Assembly: GCA_037975125.1 (NCBI GenBank)
Contig: CM075857.1
Coordinates: 71,643,474-71,707,473 of the forward strand
DNA length: 64,000 nucleotides
DNA from: Latrodectus hesperus
Taxonomy: Eukaryota > Arthropoda > Arachnida > Araneae > Theridiidae
Direction of reading: 5' to 3'
Part shown: piece after piece, positions 26,721-41,400 of the stretch
Position numbering within the stretch: the first letter of the stretch is position 1
How the letters are laid out: every line of letters starts with the position of its first letter
Program-made: the position numbers and the translations under genes
The notes under the pieces: generated by a model
Told to the model about the DNA's origin: nothing
The model's database searches: none
What the model saw: only the letters and a program-made list of their open reading frames with translations

Positions 26721-29699
26721 GCAATCTATATGCAATAGATTCAAAACTATGTCCATTTAAATATGTAGGTGAAAGAGCTATGAATCCAAATGAAATAAAT
26801 CTTATAATTGCTATACTTAAAAGCACTAGTCAAGCAAATTTCTGTTTGTTTCTAAATATTATGCTTTGATTCAATTAGTCTATCTTGATTCAGCATAATA
26901 ACGTTAGATATCATTCAATTAAATTGAAAATTTAACTGAAATGAACGCCCAAATTTATGACTGAAAATTTTACGCAAATGTAGAGAATAACTTATTAATA
27001 AATTTAAATATTTTATACTAAACTCAGAATTTTCAAATTTTTACAAGAGTAATCCACATACTTTTTCATTGAAATTTTTATTAAAAATAATTTTTACAAA
27101 AAAATATACTTTAAAATACTGAATTACATTATCTAAAAGATCTTCTTAACAACATAAAAAATGAAATGAATTTGCTAAAAAAAGTTAAAAATATGAATGA
27201 CTACATTTACATTTGCATCCTTAATCTTTTTCCTTGGTCCCATTTCACGAAAACGTAAGTGGTAAAAGACAGAAAATGCTATTAATGAAGAAATGATTTT
27301 TTTCCTTTACAGGTAGTAATTATTTAGGTTTACTTACATACCGTGGAGAAGAAATTGGTTAATTAGTTAGGCAAGATTTGGTCCTAGAATAGCAGAAAAA
27401 AGAAATAAGAAAATCTTCGCAATGTGTTGAGAAGTAAAAAAAAAATCCTTCATTATTTTCTAGTGGTTTTATCCTGCTAGCAATTGAGGCCAAATTAATC
27501 GAAATTGCTTTCAATAGCCAAGCAATTAAGACAAAAATTTGAAATTTATTGTAATTAATTAACCAAGAAATGAGATAGAATAATTTTGTTGTATTTCTAT
27601 TAATTATGAAAGCTATTGTTTTTTCTTTATTTCAATAAAACAAATCAAGATATCTATATTGGCATAGTTTTTAACTTGTAAAATAATAACAATAAGAAAA
27701 AGTAGATGATAAAATGAAGAATAAATAACTTGTATTGGATATTAAAAAAATAAACTAAAAGTATAACTCTGATTTATTCAACCAAATTAATCACTGAAAC
27801 CTTATAGTAAATTTCACAAACCGTATACAAATACTTATAATGATAATATAATTACTTAAGCTTAAATAAATAGCAGATATTCGTAACAATGATTTTAATA
27901 AAGTAGATAATAAATATAATTGGATTAATATAAAATCAATTTAAAAAATAGTTTTGCTTTCAATGATAACTACTAATTATACGAAACTACTTAATTCTGA
28001 CTGAAAGATTCAACTGAAAGATTCATTGATTATCGATGGATACATAACATTCAGAAGAAAAGAGTCATGAAAGTTACCTACAAATTGGCACAGCTGCCGT
28101 ATAATCCATTATTCCAGATTCTGAATTTTGTTGGTGATGAAGAAATGTTGCCAACATGACGTATTGTGATGCATGCGATGACGTAAATACTAGGGTTACC
28201 AAAATAGAAACTTTTCTGCATAATTCTTATAGGTCTCTATATGTATGACATAACAAAAACAAGGTTGGCAGACACATAAGAAAATCCGCCAAAAAATCGC
28301 TAATCTCAGAATTTGGCACATGGATTACACGGCACCTATGTCTACAATTTAAGTAAGTAACTATTTGAGAATTTTGTTGACAGTTTATCATGCTAGCTTT
28401 TCGAAATCTCTCTGAAATTAAGTATATGTTAAGCACATGTGTACATAGATTGATGAAGATACATGTATTTTTCATTTTTCCATATGAAAAATTAATGACT
28501 GTCCATAAATATTCTGTTTGTTTCATGAACATTGAACAACTTTACAATAATTTATTGCTTATCACATTTTTTCTTCAAAAAATTTAAAATTCACCATTGA
28601 TTTTAGTTTTAAATTGTAACACAGGTACTTAGATTGAAGCATTTATTTGTTATGTTTTTCACATAATTAAATTTCGTTTTTTGTTATTTTGATGCAACAA
28701 TTCTTATTCGTAATCCATAATGTTTATGTAATAAAATCACGAAATATTTAAAATGTTTGGTATAGCGATTATAGCATATTTATTTGAAAGTTGTCTCTGA
28801 GGGAAAAATTATTTAAATTCTTCTTATCAACATAAATATTTTACAATTGAATGATAATTTTTTGTTAAAAGGTAAAATTTATGTCTAATTTTAACAATAT
28901 AGTCACTGAATCTGTTATGATGGATAAAAATGATACTTCAACAATACAGTTAAAACTTTTTCGGCATAATATATTTATAAAAGTACTTATGCAAGGCCAG
29001 ATTTTTCAATAATCTGATAAATCCAGTCAAAAGGTTTGAAAATTCTACAAATAGGAAATATTTACATTTGATTATAATGAACAAGTATAACATAAAATTT
29101 TTCTATTTACAAAATAATTTGATAGTTTGTTAACCTAAATTCATAATTTTTCCAATATTTCTAAAATTGGTCTAAAATGTAATATTTATTTAGGAAATAA
29201 TAATTAATTTACTGCTGTGATTTCTGCGAGGTATTCAAAAGTTCAGAGTATACAGAATACTTTATAGCAATCTTAGTAAAAATAATTTAATACTTTTACC
29301 TCAATATGAAAATTTACTTATTAAAATGAAGAAATTTTGCTTGAAAAAATCACCTAATATACAGATATAATTAACGTTAAAGATATCATTGTAAAAGTGC
29401 TTTTCTATAACTTACGAATGATTAATTTAACAAAGAATTACTGTTCATCATATAAACATATAAGTGTATATAAATGAAAAAAATTTAAATAATGAATACA
29501 TTGTTTTAAGTAAAAATTCATGAACAATTGATGAATAAAATAATCAAAATATTATTTACAGTAATGAATATTATGTTTATTATTTTAATTATTTCAATAA
29601 AATTTATTTCTTATGTAAATAAATTTTAATCTTATGAAACAAGGATTAAATGCTTTTGATTTTAATTTAGATGTAGGTTTTAATCAGGTAAAAAATTAA

Positions 29700-29702
<3 letters not shown>
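26721..29702. other. A+T-rich intergenic DNA with a 13-bp tandem duplicate
   Basis: At 28000-28025 the word ACTGAAAGATTCA occurs twice in tandem. A less A+T-rich patch at 28.08-28.34 kb holds GGGTTACCAA and AAGGTTGGCA motifs and a dense run of TGACGT/GATGACGTA words. It may be a MITE or SINE fragment but is not identified. The 101-codon minus frame at 28227-28532 has no known domain. Confidence 0.45.
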
Positions 29703-29771
<69 letters not shown>

Positions 29772-29793
29772 TGTGTGTGTGTTTGTGTGTGTT
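29703..29793. repeat. Compound microsatellite (AT)n(GT)n
   Basis: AT repeats to 29768, then GAGTGTGTGTGTGTTTGTGT and a few more GT units. Confidence 0.94.
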
Positions 29794-32700
29794 TATGATA
29801 TGTAAAAGTTAAATTTCTTTTATATATTATGATAGCATATATAAGAAATATAACTTTACGTATGAATAACTCTAAAAATTGTTGAACTCAAAATAGTTGC
29901 TACAATTTTGCTTTAGATTTCTTACAATCAACTTTGCTAATTAATTTTTGAGGAAAATATTTTATATGTTTTTAAATAACAAAATTAGATTCAGGAAAAA
30001 TTCATTAGTCTCCTATTGCATTTATATAAACCAATTATTTTATTTAGAATGAAAAATCAAACAGAAAAATAGCTTATGAATATATTTTAGATCATAACTA
30101 TTCTCAAATATTTTCATTTAATGACTGTCACATTTGGCATTCATAAGAAAATCCAGGATGATCACATTATAGTTCGTAAGAAAAAAAATCTTGTTTTTTA
30201 TTTGTGTGATTCTAAATATTATTGCAGTTATTAATTACTACATGTAAGTATTTTAACTTGATAAATTTTAAAGCATATTTTTCATTTACATTAAGAAATT
30301 ACACCTTTAAAATATGAAATAAAATTTTTTGTAAAATGACCCATAAATTACATATGGCCTCATACTTAAAAAATAAAAAATTAACAAAACAGATAATACT
30401 ATTAGTTAATCAAAAGATTTTAATCATCAAAGTCACTAAAATATTTCTCAAAAATAGTAAAATCTAATGTTTTGTCATAAGTCATAGTTATTAAAAACAT
30501 TCTTTTTTTCTTTTTAAAATATGTGTCATTATATGGACTAAAATACACTAAATATATTTGTTTTATAAAACTGATAAACAATTCGTAAGAAAATGCTTCA
30601 CACACATGAATATGACGTTTATCAAATTCTTACCTTTTAAATTATGAAATTCATATTATTTGATGCATGTTAGGTAGTTTCTTATCCCAAAAACGTATCC
30701 ATGAATTAGTTTTCTTAGACATATAAATAAAATAAAGAAAATAAATTTAAACTTGATGCTTGAATAATGGTAACATTTCTGATTGCCCAAGATCAATATA
30801 GAATCATTTTAGAAAACTTAATGAATTTAAAAATTCAGCAAGCCATAATAATTAGTTAAATGTGAAAACTATATAACAACGTGAAAATTTAAAGCATCTG
30901 TGCTTAGTCAGATATTTCCTTCAATTGTTTGTCTTAACTTTTACAAAATTATGCTAGTAGCTGTTTAATTCAAGCTATTGCAATAGAATAAAAAAAAACG
31001 TTATAGATTCCTTCTCTTTTCTGTTTCTAATAATAAACAAAATATTTACAACATAAAAACAATATAAATATTATATTCTTAAAATAGTTTTATAAATATA
31101 TGATGCATTTGTTTTTAGGTACATGTTAAAATTTTTATAAGAAATATGTTTTTGTCTCTTAAGCTGTCATTGGCCTAAGCAACGTTATTTATTTTCACTT
31201 CTACCCAAACACAATAGAAAGAAACTAAATCTTTATTACGAAAAAAGTTATAGAAACAAAAGCGATGTAAAGATGTTTCTTTGATTTCATAAAGCACTTT
31301 ATATTTCTGATATCTTTACTTTTATTGCTATTTCTTTACGTGTATGAATCTTTTCTGCTCACAATGCGTATGACTAGCTCTCATGACAGTGAAAAACCAT
31401 TAAAAGCTTCGTGATCAATGGGATTCTGAGCTCTGAGGTTTTCCTTTCTTATATTTTTCTTAAGTATTAGAGATTTTTCTACTTCTCCTGTGCTATTTTA
31501 TTTCATTTTCTTTCTTCATGGAGTCCTGTTTTGTCTGGCATGATACGATTCTCACGATTGACCTACATTGTAACTCTCACGTAAAGTAACGTTAAGCATA
31601 GTTCCTTTTGGTTTTCGGTATTACGTGATTGTTATACACATGAAAAAGTGAAAAGACATAGAAAAATAACAGTTTATCACATGAAAATCTATTGACAATT
31701 TCAATGTATAATTTTTATTGATACCAAGACTCATACATTTTTTTTGCTCCATCTTATCAGTTTTCATGAAAGTTGATTATTAATAGTCTATCATTAATAT
31801 GGTTTATCAATTTTTACCAAAAAAAAGAAACTTGAAGAATTCTTTTTATAATGGTGCTTAAAGTTATAAGCGATTATTCATTTCATTAAACATTATTTAA
31901 GACACATTTTTGCATTGATTACTATATTTACAAGATTTTCCTATTTTATTTTATAATTTGACATGTTTTGTTTCTTTTTCAACTTGAATTTGATATATAC
32001 TTGTTTTCAATGAAAATTACTTCATACACAAAATAGGCAAATCATTCACGGATTTCTATGCATGAAATTTGATTTGAAAATAACACATAAACTTATAGTC
32101 AATTTATAAGATTTTCAACTTATTTAAACAAAGGAAACAATCCCAGAAGCATCCATGTTAGATAAAAGAATATAGCACAACAAATGTTTCATGTATAAAA
32201 TGCATGTGTATAATCCTTGTAACCATTAAAAATAATATATTTAATACAAAAAAGAACAATATGTTTTACTGTTGATATGTTTTTAATGTTGATTAAATTC
32301 AAATTCTGCACAAAACGAAGTTTAAATTTTTTATTGCAACATTATATTTCATATTGATCAGTTGCCCATAGTAACCAACAAATTGTGAAATAAATTCTAG
32401 ATAGCAATAAGCTATTTAGTAATTGAGAACTCAAGGTCACTCTCTGAAGAAATTATACTCTGAAGAAATTGTAAGGTTTCAAGAGAACTTCAAGATTCTG
32501 TTTTGAACCCAGATTCATAAAATTAAGTTGTCTGCAAATATTTTCTGAAGTACTACTATGGTATTTATTGCAGACTAAACTTCATAAATATTGGTAACAG
32601 CTTATATCTGAGTAACAGATAAGAGTACTTTTAATGATGTTACCAGCATTGAAAACAAATATGGGAAAAACATCGCACCAGTTTTCAATCTAATACTAGA

Positions 32701-35700
32701 TATTTATGCAAAGCCTTGATGACCACAACTGTATTTGGTATTATTATAAAAACACCTTCATTTCCAGCATATTTTCGACTGTTAAATAAGGGATTACTGC
32801 CTTAATTATGATTAGACATTATGAAAATTTCTTGATATTATCCTGCATATGTTGTTGTCACTTCATAAGAAACATCTATTATAATTCTGCATATTACAAA
32901 TCTTATTTTTTTAATTTTAGTGGTCCGTCATATGTTTATAAATACAGAGCTCAGTAAATATGATATTCAAGTTTTCTTTTAATCAGTTTACGTAATTGTT
33001 ATCTTAACAAATGTATTACTATGAATTTTACTTATTTGAAAGAGCCAAATTCATTTTTGTTGAATAATAAGCATATCCAATTGACTGGTAAAAAAGTCTT
33101 TGAACCATGCCATGGAATGTATACTTCTTTAGTTGCCATATTTATACATACTATTCTATCGCATTCAAGTACAAAACTAAAACTACTAAGTCCTGCTGTA
33201 CTGTTTATACATTAGTTAGGAATAATACTTCCAAATTTCTTAGAAATTCAATATTTGTTTTTCGCACTATAATTTATTTGAATACTGAAAAATGTATATT
33301 TGTATGTATATGATTTTATGTGCAAAATTTTAATGTTCGATTATTAACATAAAAAAGTAAAATTAGCGAGATATTATAAAAATATGTAAGGAAAAAAACA
33401 TGAAATGATAGAAATAATGTGCTTTAACAAAATAGTTTAGGTAGCTTATGATTCAGAATTTTAGCAATAATTTCAAGTATATGTGTGAATTAAAGTTTGT
33501 AAAATTTTGAATATTGTGTTTGGAATCAGTACAATTTTAACTGAATGCATACTTAAAAACTTGTAAAAATTTTAACTAATTTTCCCTTAGAGAATTTATT
33601 TTCGAGAACTATTATTAATAAATTTTGTATAAATTATTTAACAATTGTAACAGGTTTTCTTAACTTTCCTTAATATTATAAAAGATTTTTGGAACACTAT
33701 TTTAAGAAGTGTATTTATAAATGATCATATTCCTTTTTATCCCATAATGTGATTACTATTTATGAAAGTGTATTCTGTTAATATATTTTAAAGAGATCTG
33801 CATATTTGAATATGTATTTTAGGCAAATAAATTAAATTATGGAAGAGTTGAGGTAAACATTCACTGCATATCATAGGTCAACTGCGAGTTTTATTATTAA
33901 AAAAATAAAAATAACGTGTTTAGTTAAACAATGTAGTGAATAAATTGTGAAAAAATTATGTAAAATATTTATATATATTATAAAATATTTATATATATTA
34001 TAATATTATAAAATATGTAAGAAATTTAAAAACTTCCCAAGTGCTGATCACAACAAACAAAAATTTAAGAAAAAATATTGAAAAACCTGACAAAATTATA
34101 TAGTAGTTGAGACTAAACCAATGACTTTCAACTTTTTCGACGCGTATGTTACGCATATATCTAATCTTAACTTCTAAACGTTATGCGAATATCTAATCTT
34201 AAATTCTTCATCAAATATTTCTATCTACTCTATACAGAAGAACTTTTACCGCGTATCGATATTTCTGTCCAATAATTTCAATCCCAAAAAGAGTGAAAGG
34301 TAAGAAAATTTTGTTGTTGTATTATTTTTCCAAAAGATTTTTCGGTTTTCATTATAAGAATTGGAGGAAAAATTAACGCATTTTTGCTTTTTTAAATTAA
34401 GTTTTTTTATTTATAGGCTGTTTCACATTATTTTAAGCACATACGTTGTAAATTATTTTCAATTGATAATATAATAAAATCTAAATAATAACACAAATGC
34501 TGTTATTCATGAATAATACACAAATGTAAAAAAAATCTCAATATTTATTTCTGAATTATTTTTGTAAATGCATAAACTCTTTATCATTAAATATTCTTTT
34601 TAATTTTAATATTTTATTCAATAATTCTTTATTGATCTCAATTAATTTCTCATAACATTTTATCTAAATTCAGAAAGTGCCATAAATTAGTTGAATTTCA
34701 AACTTGCTGTCTTTGAAGTCAGTATAAGAATTCATGATAAATATTTATTTCATTTAATGAGAGATATTTAGAAAATGTCATTTTTTAAAACAATAATAAA
34801 CATATGCTGTATTTACTAAATAATTAACTTTCCAACAAAACTATTATGCAAATATTTCCTTTGTAATTACTTTATTTGAAATTTTTCTTTGTTTGAAATC
34901 ATATGACATACATTTATTTCATCCTATGTTTGACTTAAATCTTCTACAGAAATACCTTTATATTGTTTTATTCCTTCTGTTCCAGTCATTGGTTATTAAA
35001 TGTATTTCACTTATTACTATATCATTTAGGTATGTCTTTGTTTTTCCATTAAATACATAAAAACCTAAAATTTTTAAATTTTAAATAAATTCTTTATTAA
35101 TTCAATTTAATTGAAAACAAGTAAAGTATTGCTTTCCAAACAACCACATATTATTAGTTTAGTTAGCAGTAACATTTTGAATGATTTTTCTTTTTTATTG
35201 ACAGAAAATAAATTTAAGGAATTAAGTCTTTGATTTGAACTTTTAAAAAAAAGGCTATTTTGCTTAAGCTATTTTTATTGCATTATAGTGAACGTTTAAA
35301 TAGTAAAAACGTTTTCAATAAGATTTAATCACTTACAACAGAAAATTTAAACTTGCTTATTGTATAGAAAAGTATTTCAAAATTAACAATGAATAAACGT
35401 AAATACTTTACTTGATATGTAGCATATCATCAAAACTTATTAATAAAGAAACTTTTATGTATTTTGAATACAAATAAGAACATGTATATTCTATAAATAA
35501 CTGTTTATTAGAATTATATATAAATTTTTAGATATAAAATAAAATTGTGCTGCAAGAGCAAAACAATTTAATATTACATGCGGTCAATTAAAAGTAAACA
35601 TTGTTACAGCCATACTAAAAAATAAGCACAGAATATAACACGTTTTTAATAAAAATCATTTTTGTAACCTTTATAATTAACATTTTTATATAATAAAAAG

Positions 35701-38216
35701 TTAAGCAAAATACTGATTAGAAAATAAATTATTGACCAACTTGAACAATGTGTGTAGCTAAAATGTTTTGGTTGATAGAAATCGTTGTGAGGAAAAACAA
35801 CGAAAACATACTTCTTCCAATGATTATATTTTCCCACCATAACCTCTAAATAGATCAAATGATAGTACGCTATACCAGATTATATCGATTCCACTTCCCG
35901 ACCAAAAAGAATAGTGAAGAAAATGATCCACATCCATTAACCTATTATGAAGGTATATTGCAGCTTTCCTTTCTCTCACTTGACAGATAAAAATAAACCA
36001 AGTTCCCATAGCTTTATAATGATTTGTGGAGTAAAGCTGAGTATATCGGCAGTGAGAAAATAAAACAGGATTTTCTCATAATATCTTTTGTTGTTGAATG
36101 TCAAAAGTATGAAATGCGAAAGAAATTGTAGAAATGTGAAAAGCACAAAACATTATTTAACTTCAATTTTGCATTTTAAGAAAAATATATGAAGCTTAAA
36201 CATAAAATCTTTCTTTAAAATTGGAGATAAAAGTTTATGATTTTCCAGTGTAAATTTGTAATCAATTGTTTTAATTTGTAATCAATGGATTTGTTTGATA
36301 AATATATTCTTCTTTCCATTAGCCAAAAAAAGTTATATATTATCATATTATAAAATGATATGTAAGAACAAAACAATAAAATAAGAAAAATAAAGTAATT
36401 AAGAGAGTAGGAGTAAAATATATTACTTTTTATAATGATTCACAAAACATGATAAAACGGTTGAAGAAAACTAAATGTCTTTTGAGTTAAATATATGAAA
36501 TTTAAGAAAACAAAATTTTGGTGTAGTATATATTCAAAATAGATTTATATTAATTCAAAAATATATTAAAGTAACTTATGCTTGTGAAGTGCGTTAAATC
36601 AAAAGTAATGACAATATTATGAAAAGGTAACCGTAGCCAAGTAACAAGAAAACGATCTTCAGGCCAAAATATCCTGTTTTATCGCAGCTATGTTGAACAA
36701 TGACAAATGACTGTTCAACTTCAGCCGTCTGCATTTTCATCTATTGAGATGGGGTACTTAAAATTTTTTTGTTTCTCATTATTTCGACATGTGAATATTG
36801 CACTTTATTTATAAAAAGTGCTCGATGAATCTGGTGGAAAATGAAATGCTTTATATCAACCTAAGGTCTTAGGCTGCTCATTTTACGGTCTCAAAGTGTT
36901 TCATAAAAATAGTTCACTTAAATCTCTCACCATTATAGTAATATCCTGAATTATACATGAGTTTATAAAATTGATAATAGGAAAAAGTAATTTTAAGACT
37001 CAGCTACAATTAAATTAATGACGGAAGAGTATGCATTGCTTTTAAAAAATAATTTTTTTAGATTAATAAAATGTGTTTACCAATTTTCCGAACAAAATAT
37101 TTCGTTTAATTCAGAAGATGAAGCATTTTTATACCCCTATTTAAAATATTTTAGAATATTGGATGCCTCAATTCAACTTTAAAGAAGAATACTTACAGAA
37201 TAAAAGAAATTCCAGTAATTCTCATTCACAATCCTCTCTTTCAAATAAAGAGATATAAATGTATCATAAACATGAAATACTTTGGGAACCGTTGGTATGC
37301 ATTTCTTCTTGGAATAACAGTTGATATTCAAAAATATGCAATGAAAACTAAACAAAATCAAAGATATCAGTTTGGAACTATTATACATTTTCTAAAGTGC
37401 ATTACATTACTTATAACATTCATTTTGATTTATTTTCTAGTAAGAACTAAATTCTGTCATTTCTATGGATATAAAAAATTAATTAATTAAAAAATAAGGT
37501 GTATGTGGGTTTAAAATCAAATTTTAAAAAATAGTCTTAACAAATGATGACTATATCCAATATTTCTAGTAAATAGTTGTTATTCGATGAGAGGTTCTAG
37601 AGGCATATGCTGTTACATTGTCAATTGAAATATAGCAATTAACTGGAGGATATTTCTATGGAATTATTCTAGTAAGGAGGATATTTCTATGTATAATTTA
37701 CTCGATTAAGTGATTTATACGTCATGAAGATTCTGTATGTATCTTGATTTAATTGCAGTATATTTTTTATAGAGAGCAGAAATTTTAACATCTTAAACAT
37801 GAATCTGGTTAATGAATTTGTAAATCAAATAAAATTTTAGAACAAATAAATAAAATTAGCTCATATATATTAATCCTTGCACTAAATACAAAACTTAATA
37901 GAATGAACAATTGTAACACAATTTCGTTCTTAATATATTTTATCTCTAACTTTATAATTGAGCGAATAAATTCACATTCAAAAATATATTTATAAATGAA
38001 TTTTTACATGCATTAATTGTAAATCATTAGTAAGTAAAACCTTTCATTACTTTCGATATTTCTGGAAAAACTAAGCACACTCAAAACATGAATCTCAGAG
38101 ATTAATTTACAAAACATTTTATTAAATTCCACAGATAAAAGTTAATCTAAAGACATTTTTTATAAGAATGAAATGCTTTGCAACTAAAATTTTGGTAACA
38201 AATGGATACCAAAGGA
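29794..38216. other. A+T-rich gene-free DNA with small direct repeats
   Basis: No supported gene in about 8.4 kb; frames near 30.5, 33.1, 35.8 and 37.3 kb are short and unrecognised. Small repeats are visible. A 20-bp unit is perfectly duplicated at 33961-33980 and 33981-34000. ATATCTAATCTTAA recurs 32 bp apart at 34157 and 34189. GGAGGATATTTCTATG occurs at 37645 and 37676. Confidence 0.5.
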
Positions 38217-38488
38217 AAAATGGTGGCGAAGTGGTAGAGCTTCCCGATTCCAAGGTACAGAGCTGAGATTGATCCTCGGGCTGGGTAAAGCTGATTCAGC
38301 CTTTCATCCGTTTAGTGTGATGATAAAACTCCATACCAATCATGCTAAACCCCATAAGCTTTGCGTTAGGAAGACCACTGATCTTAGACACATGTCTCGC
38401 TTTCTGGAACAATCAGTCAAGAAATACTTTATGGACACAGTAGTCCTTGGCTCCATAGCTGCTGTCTTACCATTGTGTTTAGTTTATT
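38217..38488 (+). mobile_element. tRNA-derived SINE, copy 1
   Basis: SINEs are non-coding retroposons transcribed by RNA polymerase III and copied by LINE enzymes. The head carries an exact box A match at 38224-38234 (TGGCGAAGTGG against TRGYNNANNGG) and a degenerate box B at 38265-38275 (GAGATTGATCC). The body follows with GGGTAAAGCTGATTCAGCC, TTTCATCC and GATAAAACTCCATACCAA. Much of this body recurs in the same order at 45.1 kb, which marks a family. The 73-codon frame over it (38269-38490) is not a gene. The limits are estimated; no clear target duplication was seen, suggesting an old copy. Confidence 0.72.
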
Positions 38489-41400
38489 GAACATGTTAGT
38501 CATGATTTAGGGTCATATCACATTTAGTAACTATTAAATACCTACATAATACTTGTTTCGAATCAAATTCTTCTGTTACTTAAATTAAAATTATTAATAA
38601 AACCTTTAAAAATGTTGCATCGTAAAGTGCTCATTTCTTAATGAATCGTAAAGGGATCATTTCAAATTAATGCCTGTAATAAATTAAGGATTCAAATATT
38701 ACAAACATTTGAATCTTTAGAATTATTTTCCAGTTTTCTTAGATTACATCATTCCTTTTTCGTTTTATCCTGAGCAATATAATCTTATTAAATATCAAAA
38801 GAACACAAGTGCCTACAGAAAACGAATACTTAAATATTAAAAGTATTCATTACATATTATGACGGTATATTACTTTGAAAACGAATAAATAATTTAAGCA
38901 ATAAAAAGAGGTAATGAATAAAATGCACTGTAATTCTACAATACATGTAAACAATTATGTCATTTTAAGATGGATAAAAATTTCAAATTTTGTTATATTC
39001 GTATTATATTTTAATATTTCAAAATGACCTTCGAAAAATTATTGAATATGCCCATGGTTACAATTGGAATCAATCTAAAAATATCTGAGATAAATTCATC
39101 CAAATGGAAAATCTGAATAAACAGTGATTTAATGAGAAGACATTTTACTCAATTGCCATTATGCGGAATTTTAATCTTACATCAATTGTTTCTCATTAGG
39201 CTCTTTAATCATCAGTCTATGGAGGACATCGTAATATGTATTTAAATTCTCATTTGAGCAATTTCTCCAAATGTTTTACTTGTTTTTATATCTTTTCTAA
39301 AGCAGCAAAATGATCTTCCAAATAACTATTCTCAATAACTTTTTGTACCATTCATTTGTCTTTTAAATATTGGGTCCCTATTATTTAGTAAAATTATGTA
39401 TTTTATAAAAAGTAAAATAAATTTTCCTTTTAGTTGATATTGTCTTCAAATAATATTCAAAATGTTTAATTATATCAAAATAACAATTTAACTATTTATT
39501 GTTTTCTAAAGACTCTGATTACAGTAACATCAAAATAGATAATTATTTAACGCTGAAATTGCTAATATTCATATATGACTCATAAAAACTGTAACAAATA
39601 ATATTTCCAAGCATGCATGTAACTAATTTTTATTTTAACTGTCAGTAAACCCCAATTTAAATTTGAACAGTTTCTATTAATTTTATTAATAATATCTATA
39701 CTTAACAAAAATTCAATTTCGTTACCTGATTCTTTTAAACCTAACACTTTTAATAATGTTCTACTATAGCATCAAAACCAATTATTTAAGCAATAGTTTT
39801 TAATTTTATTTTTTAAAAATTCTTCAAAATTATAAAAAAAATTACGCACATGCTTTTTTAACTTTTGAGCGTCAAATAGTTATATTTGTAAAAATTACTT
39901 ACCAAATTATTTAATATATATTTTTAACTACATTGCTGTGCCATTCAAAATATTTGTTTACTTTAGCAACAAGTTTTAATTTCAATACTTAGCGATTAAA
40001 AAATCAGAGACAAATTTATCATGGAAAAGAAAACTAAACTGAAACAGATATATTGAAGTTGGCGATTAATGTATGCACCAATTGCGAAGTAAAATCTGAA
40101 CAGTTATATTTACGAAGCTGTTTTAATGGATTCACAAAAACATGTGCAATTCATTAAGCTGATCCTTCAATTGCGCATATACATCCAAAGTTTAGTAGAG
40201 GACAAATTATATCCCTACTGTTTACCCACAAGTAAATCACCTTCCATCTCCATCAATGTATATTTATTTATTTGGAATGCTGTTCAGGAGCTTTCGAGGT
40301 TTTCTATCTTGCGACACGTATATACGAATCACTATGAAATGTCGTACAAGATAGACTCTAATGCATATTTAAAGATCTTGCAACAATTTTCTATGGCATC
40401 GAATATCTTGTCAACAAATTAACAAGAATATCATAATAACTAAATAAAAGTTTATTTATTTAAAAAATAATTAATAATAATGGACACAAAAATCGAAACA
40501 ACATGCAAAAATTTATGGACACTATAATACAACTTAATATTTTTCAGAAGATATAATATCAATGCATGCAGAATTTTGTAAATAATGATTTTTTATTAAC
40601 AACAGCAAATGACTACATATTATTTTTAAAAACATATTATTTTTTAAATGCATACTATTTTGTTAAAAAATGGAAAAGATCTATTCAGAAATACATTTTT
40701 ATTTCCTTTTCTGATTATATATTGTATTATTTTTTAAATGTTACCATATGAAAAATATCACACAATTTGTTATTGCATTTAACCAAATTCAAATTTATTT
40801 TAGCTTGTTAACGCAAGATATACTTAGCTTTTTTTAGACTCAGTGGTATTATATAATAAAAAGACAATTTTTGTGCAAATGTCTTCTAGTCATCAAGATA
40901 GTACAAATTTTATCTTTTTGTACAAGGCATATTGAATTTTAAATTAATTACTGAATATTAATATATTTCATATAAAAGTGTACATTTTTACTTTAAATTA
41001 ATACAAATAATACAAACGTTTAAGTAAAATTTGTTAGAATGTGAATGCCCAAAATGGATGGCAGAGATTGACTTCCGCAAATATAAAAGCGAATTTAAGC
41101 ATTTCATATTGTAATAGAATTTAAGGCTCCTTTGAATGTTTTATATAATCTCAGTTTGATAAGATTAAAAATATAATATTATTTCTAGGTTGCAAATATA
41201 TGCTTCTTTGTACATTTACTTTTCCATACTCTTATTTAACACCACAATTTTCAGAGTAAGATTATATTATGTTTAGCACTTCATTATGTATAATTAAATC
41301 TTTTACAATCTAACTCATAAATTTAACAAATTATTCTCAAACTATATTGTAAACTAAAAAAGAAAAACATTTATAATTTTTCAATTATAGGATATTATTG

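Noticed and set aside
28227..28532. 101-codon minus-strand ORF
   Set aside because: Cysteine-containing but with no domain, leader or splice support, and it crosses the repeat-like patch at 28.1-28.3 kb.
38269..38490. 73-codon ORF
   Set aside because: Lies within a SINE with pol III boxes; non-coding.
40126..40422. 98-codon plus-strand ORF, longest non-repeat frame of the middle region
   Set aside because: No recognisable domain, signal peptide or splice context, and frames of this size are expected by chance in 64 kb.
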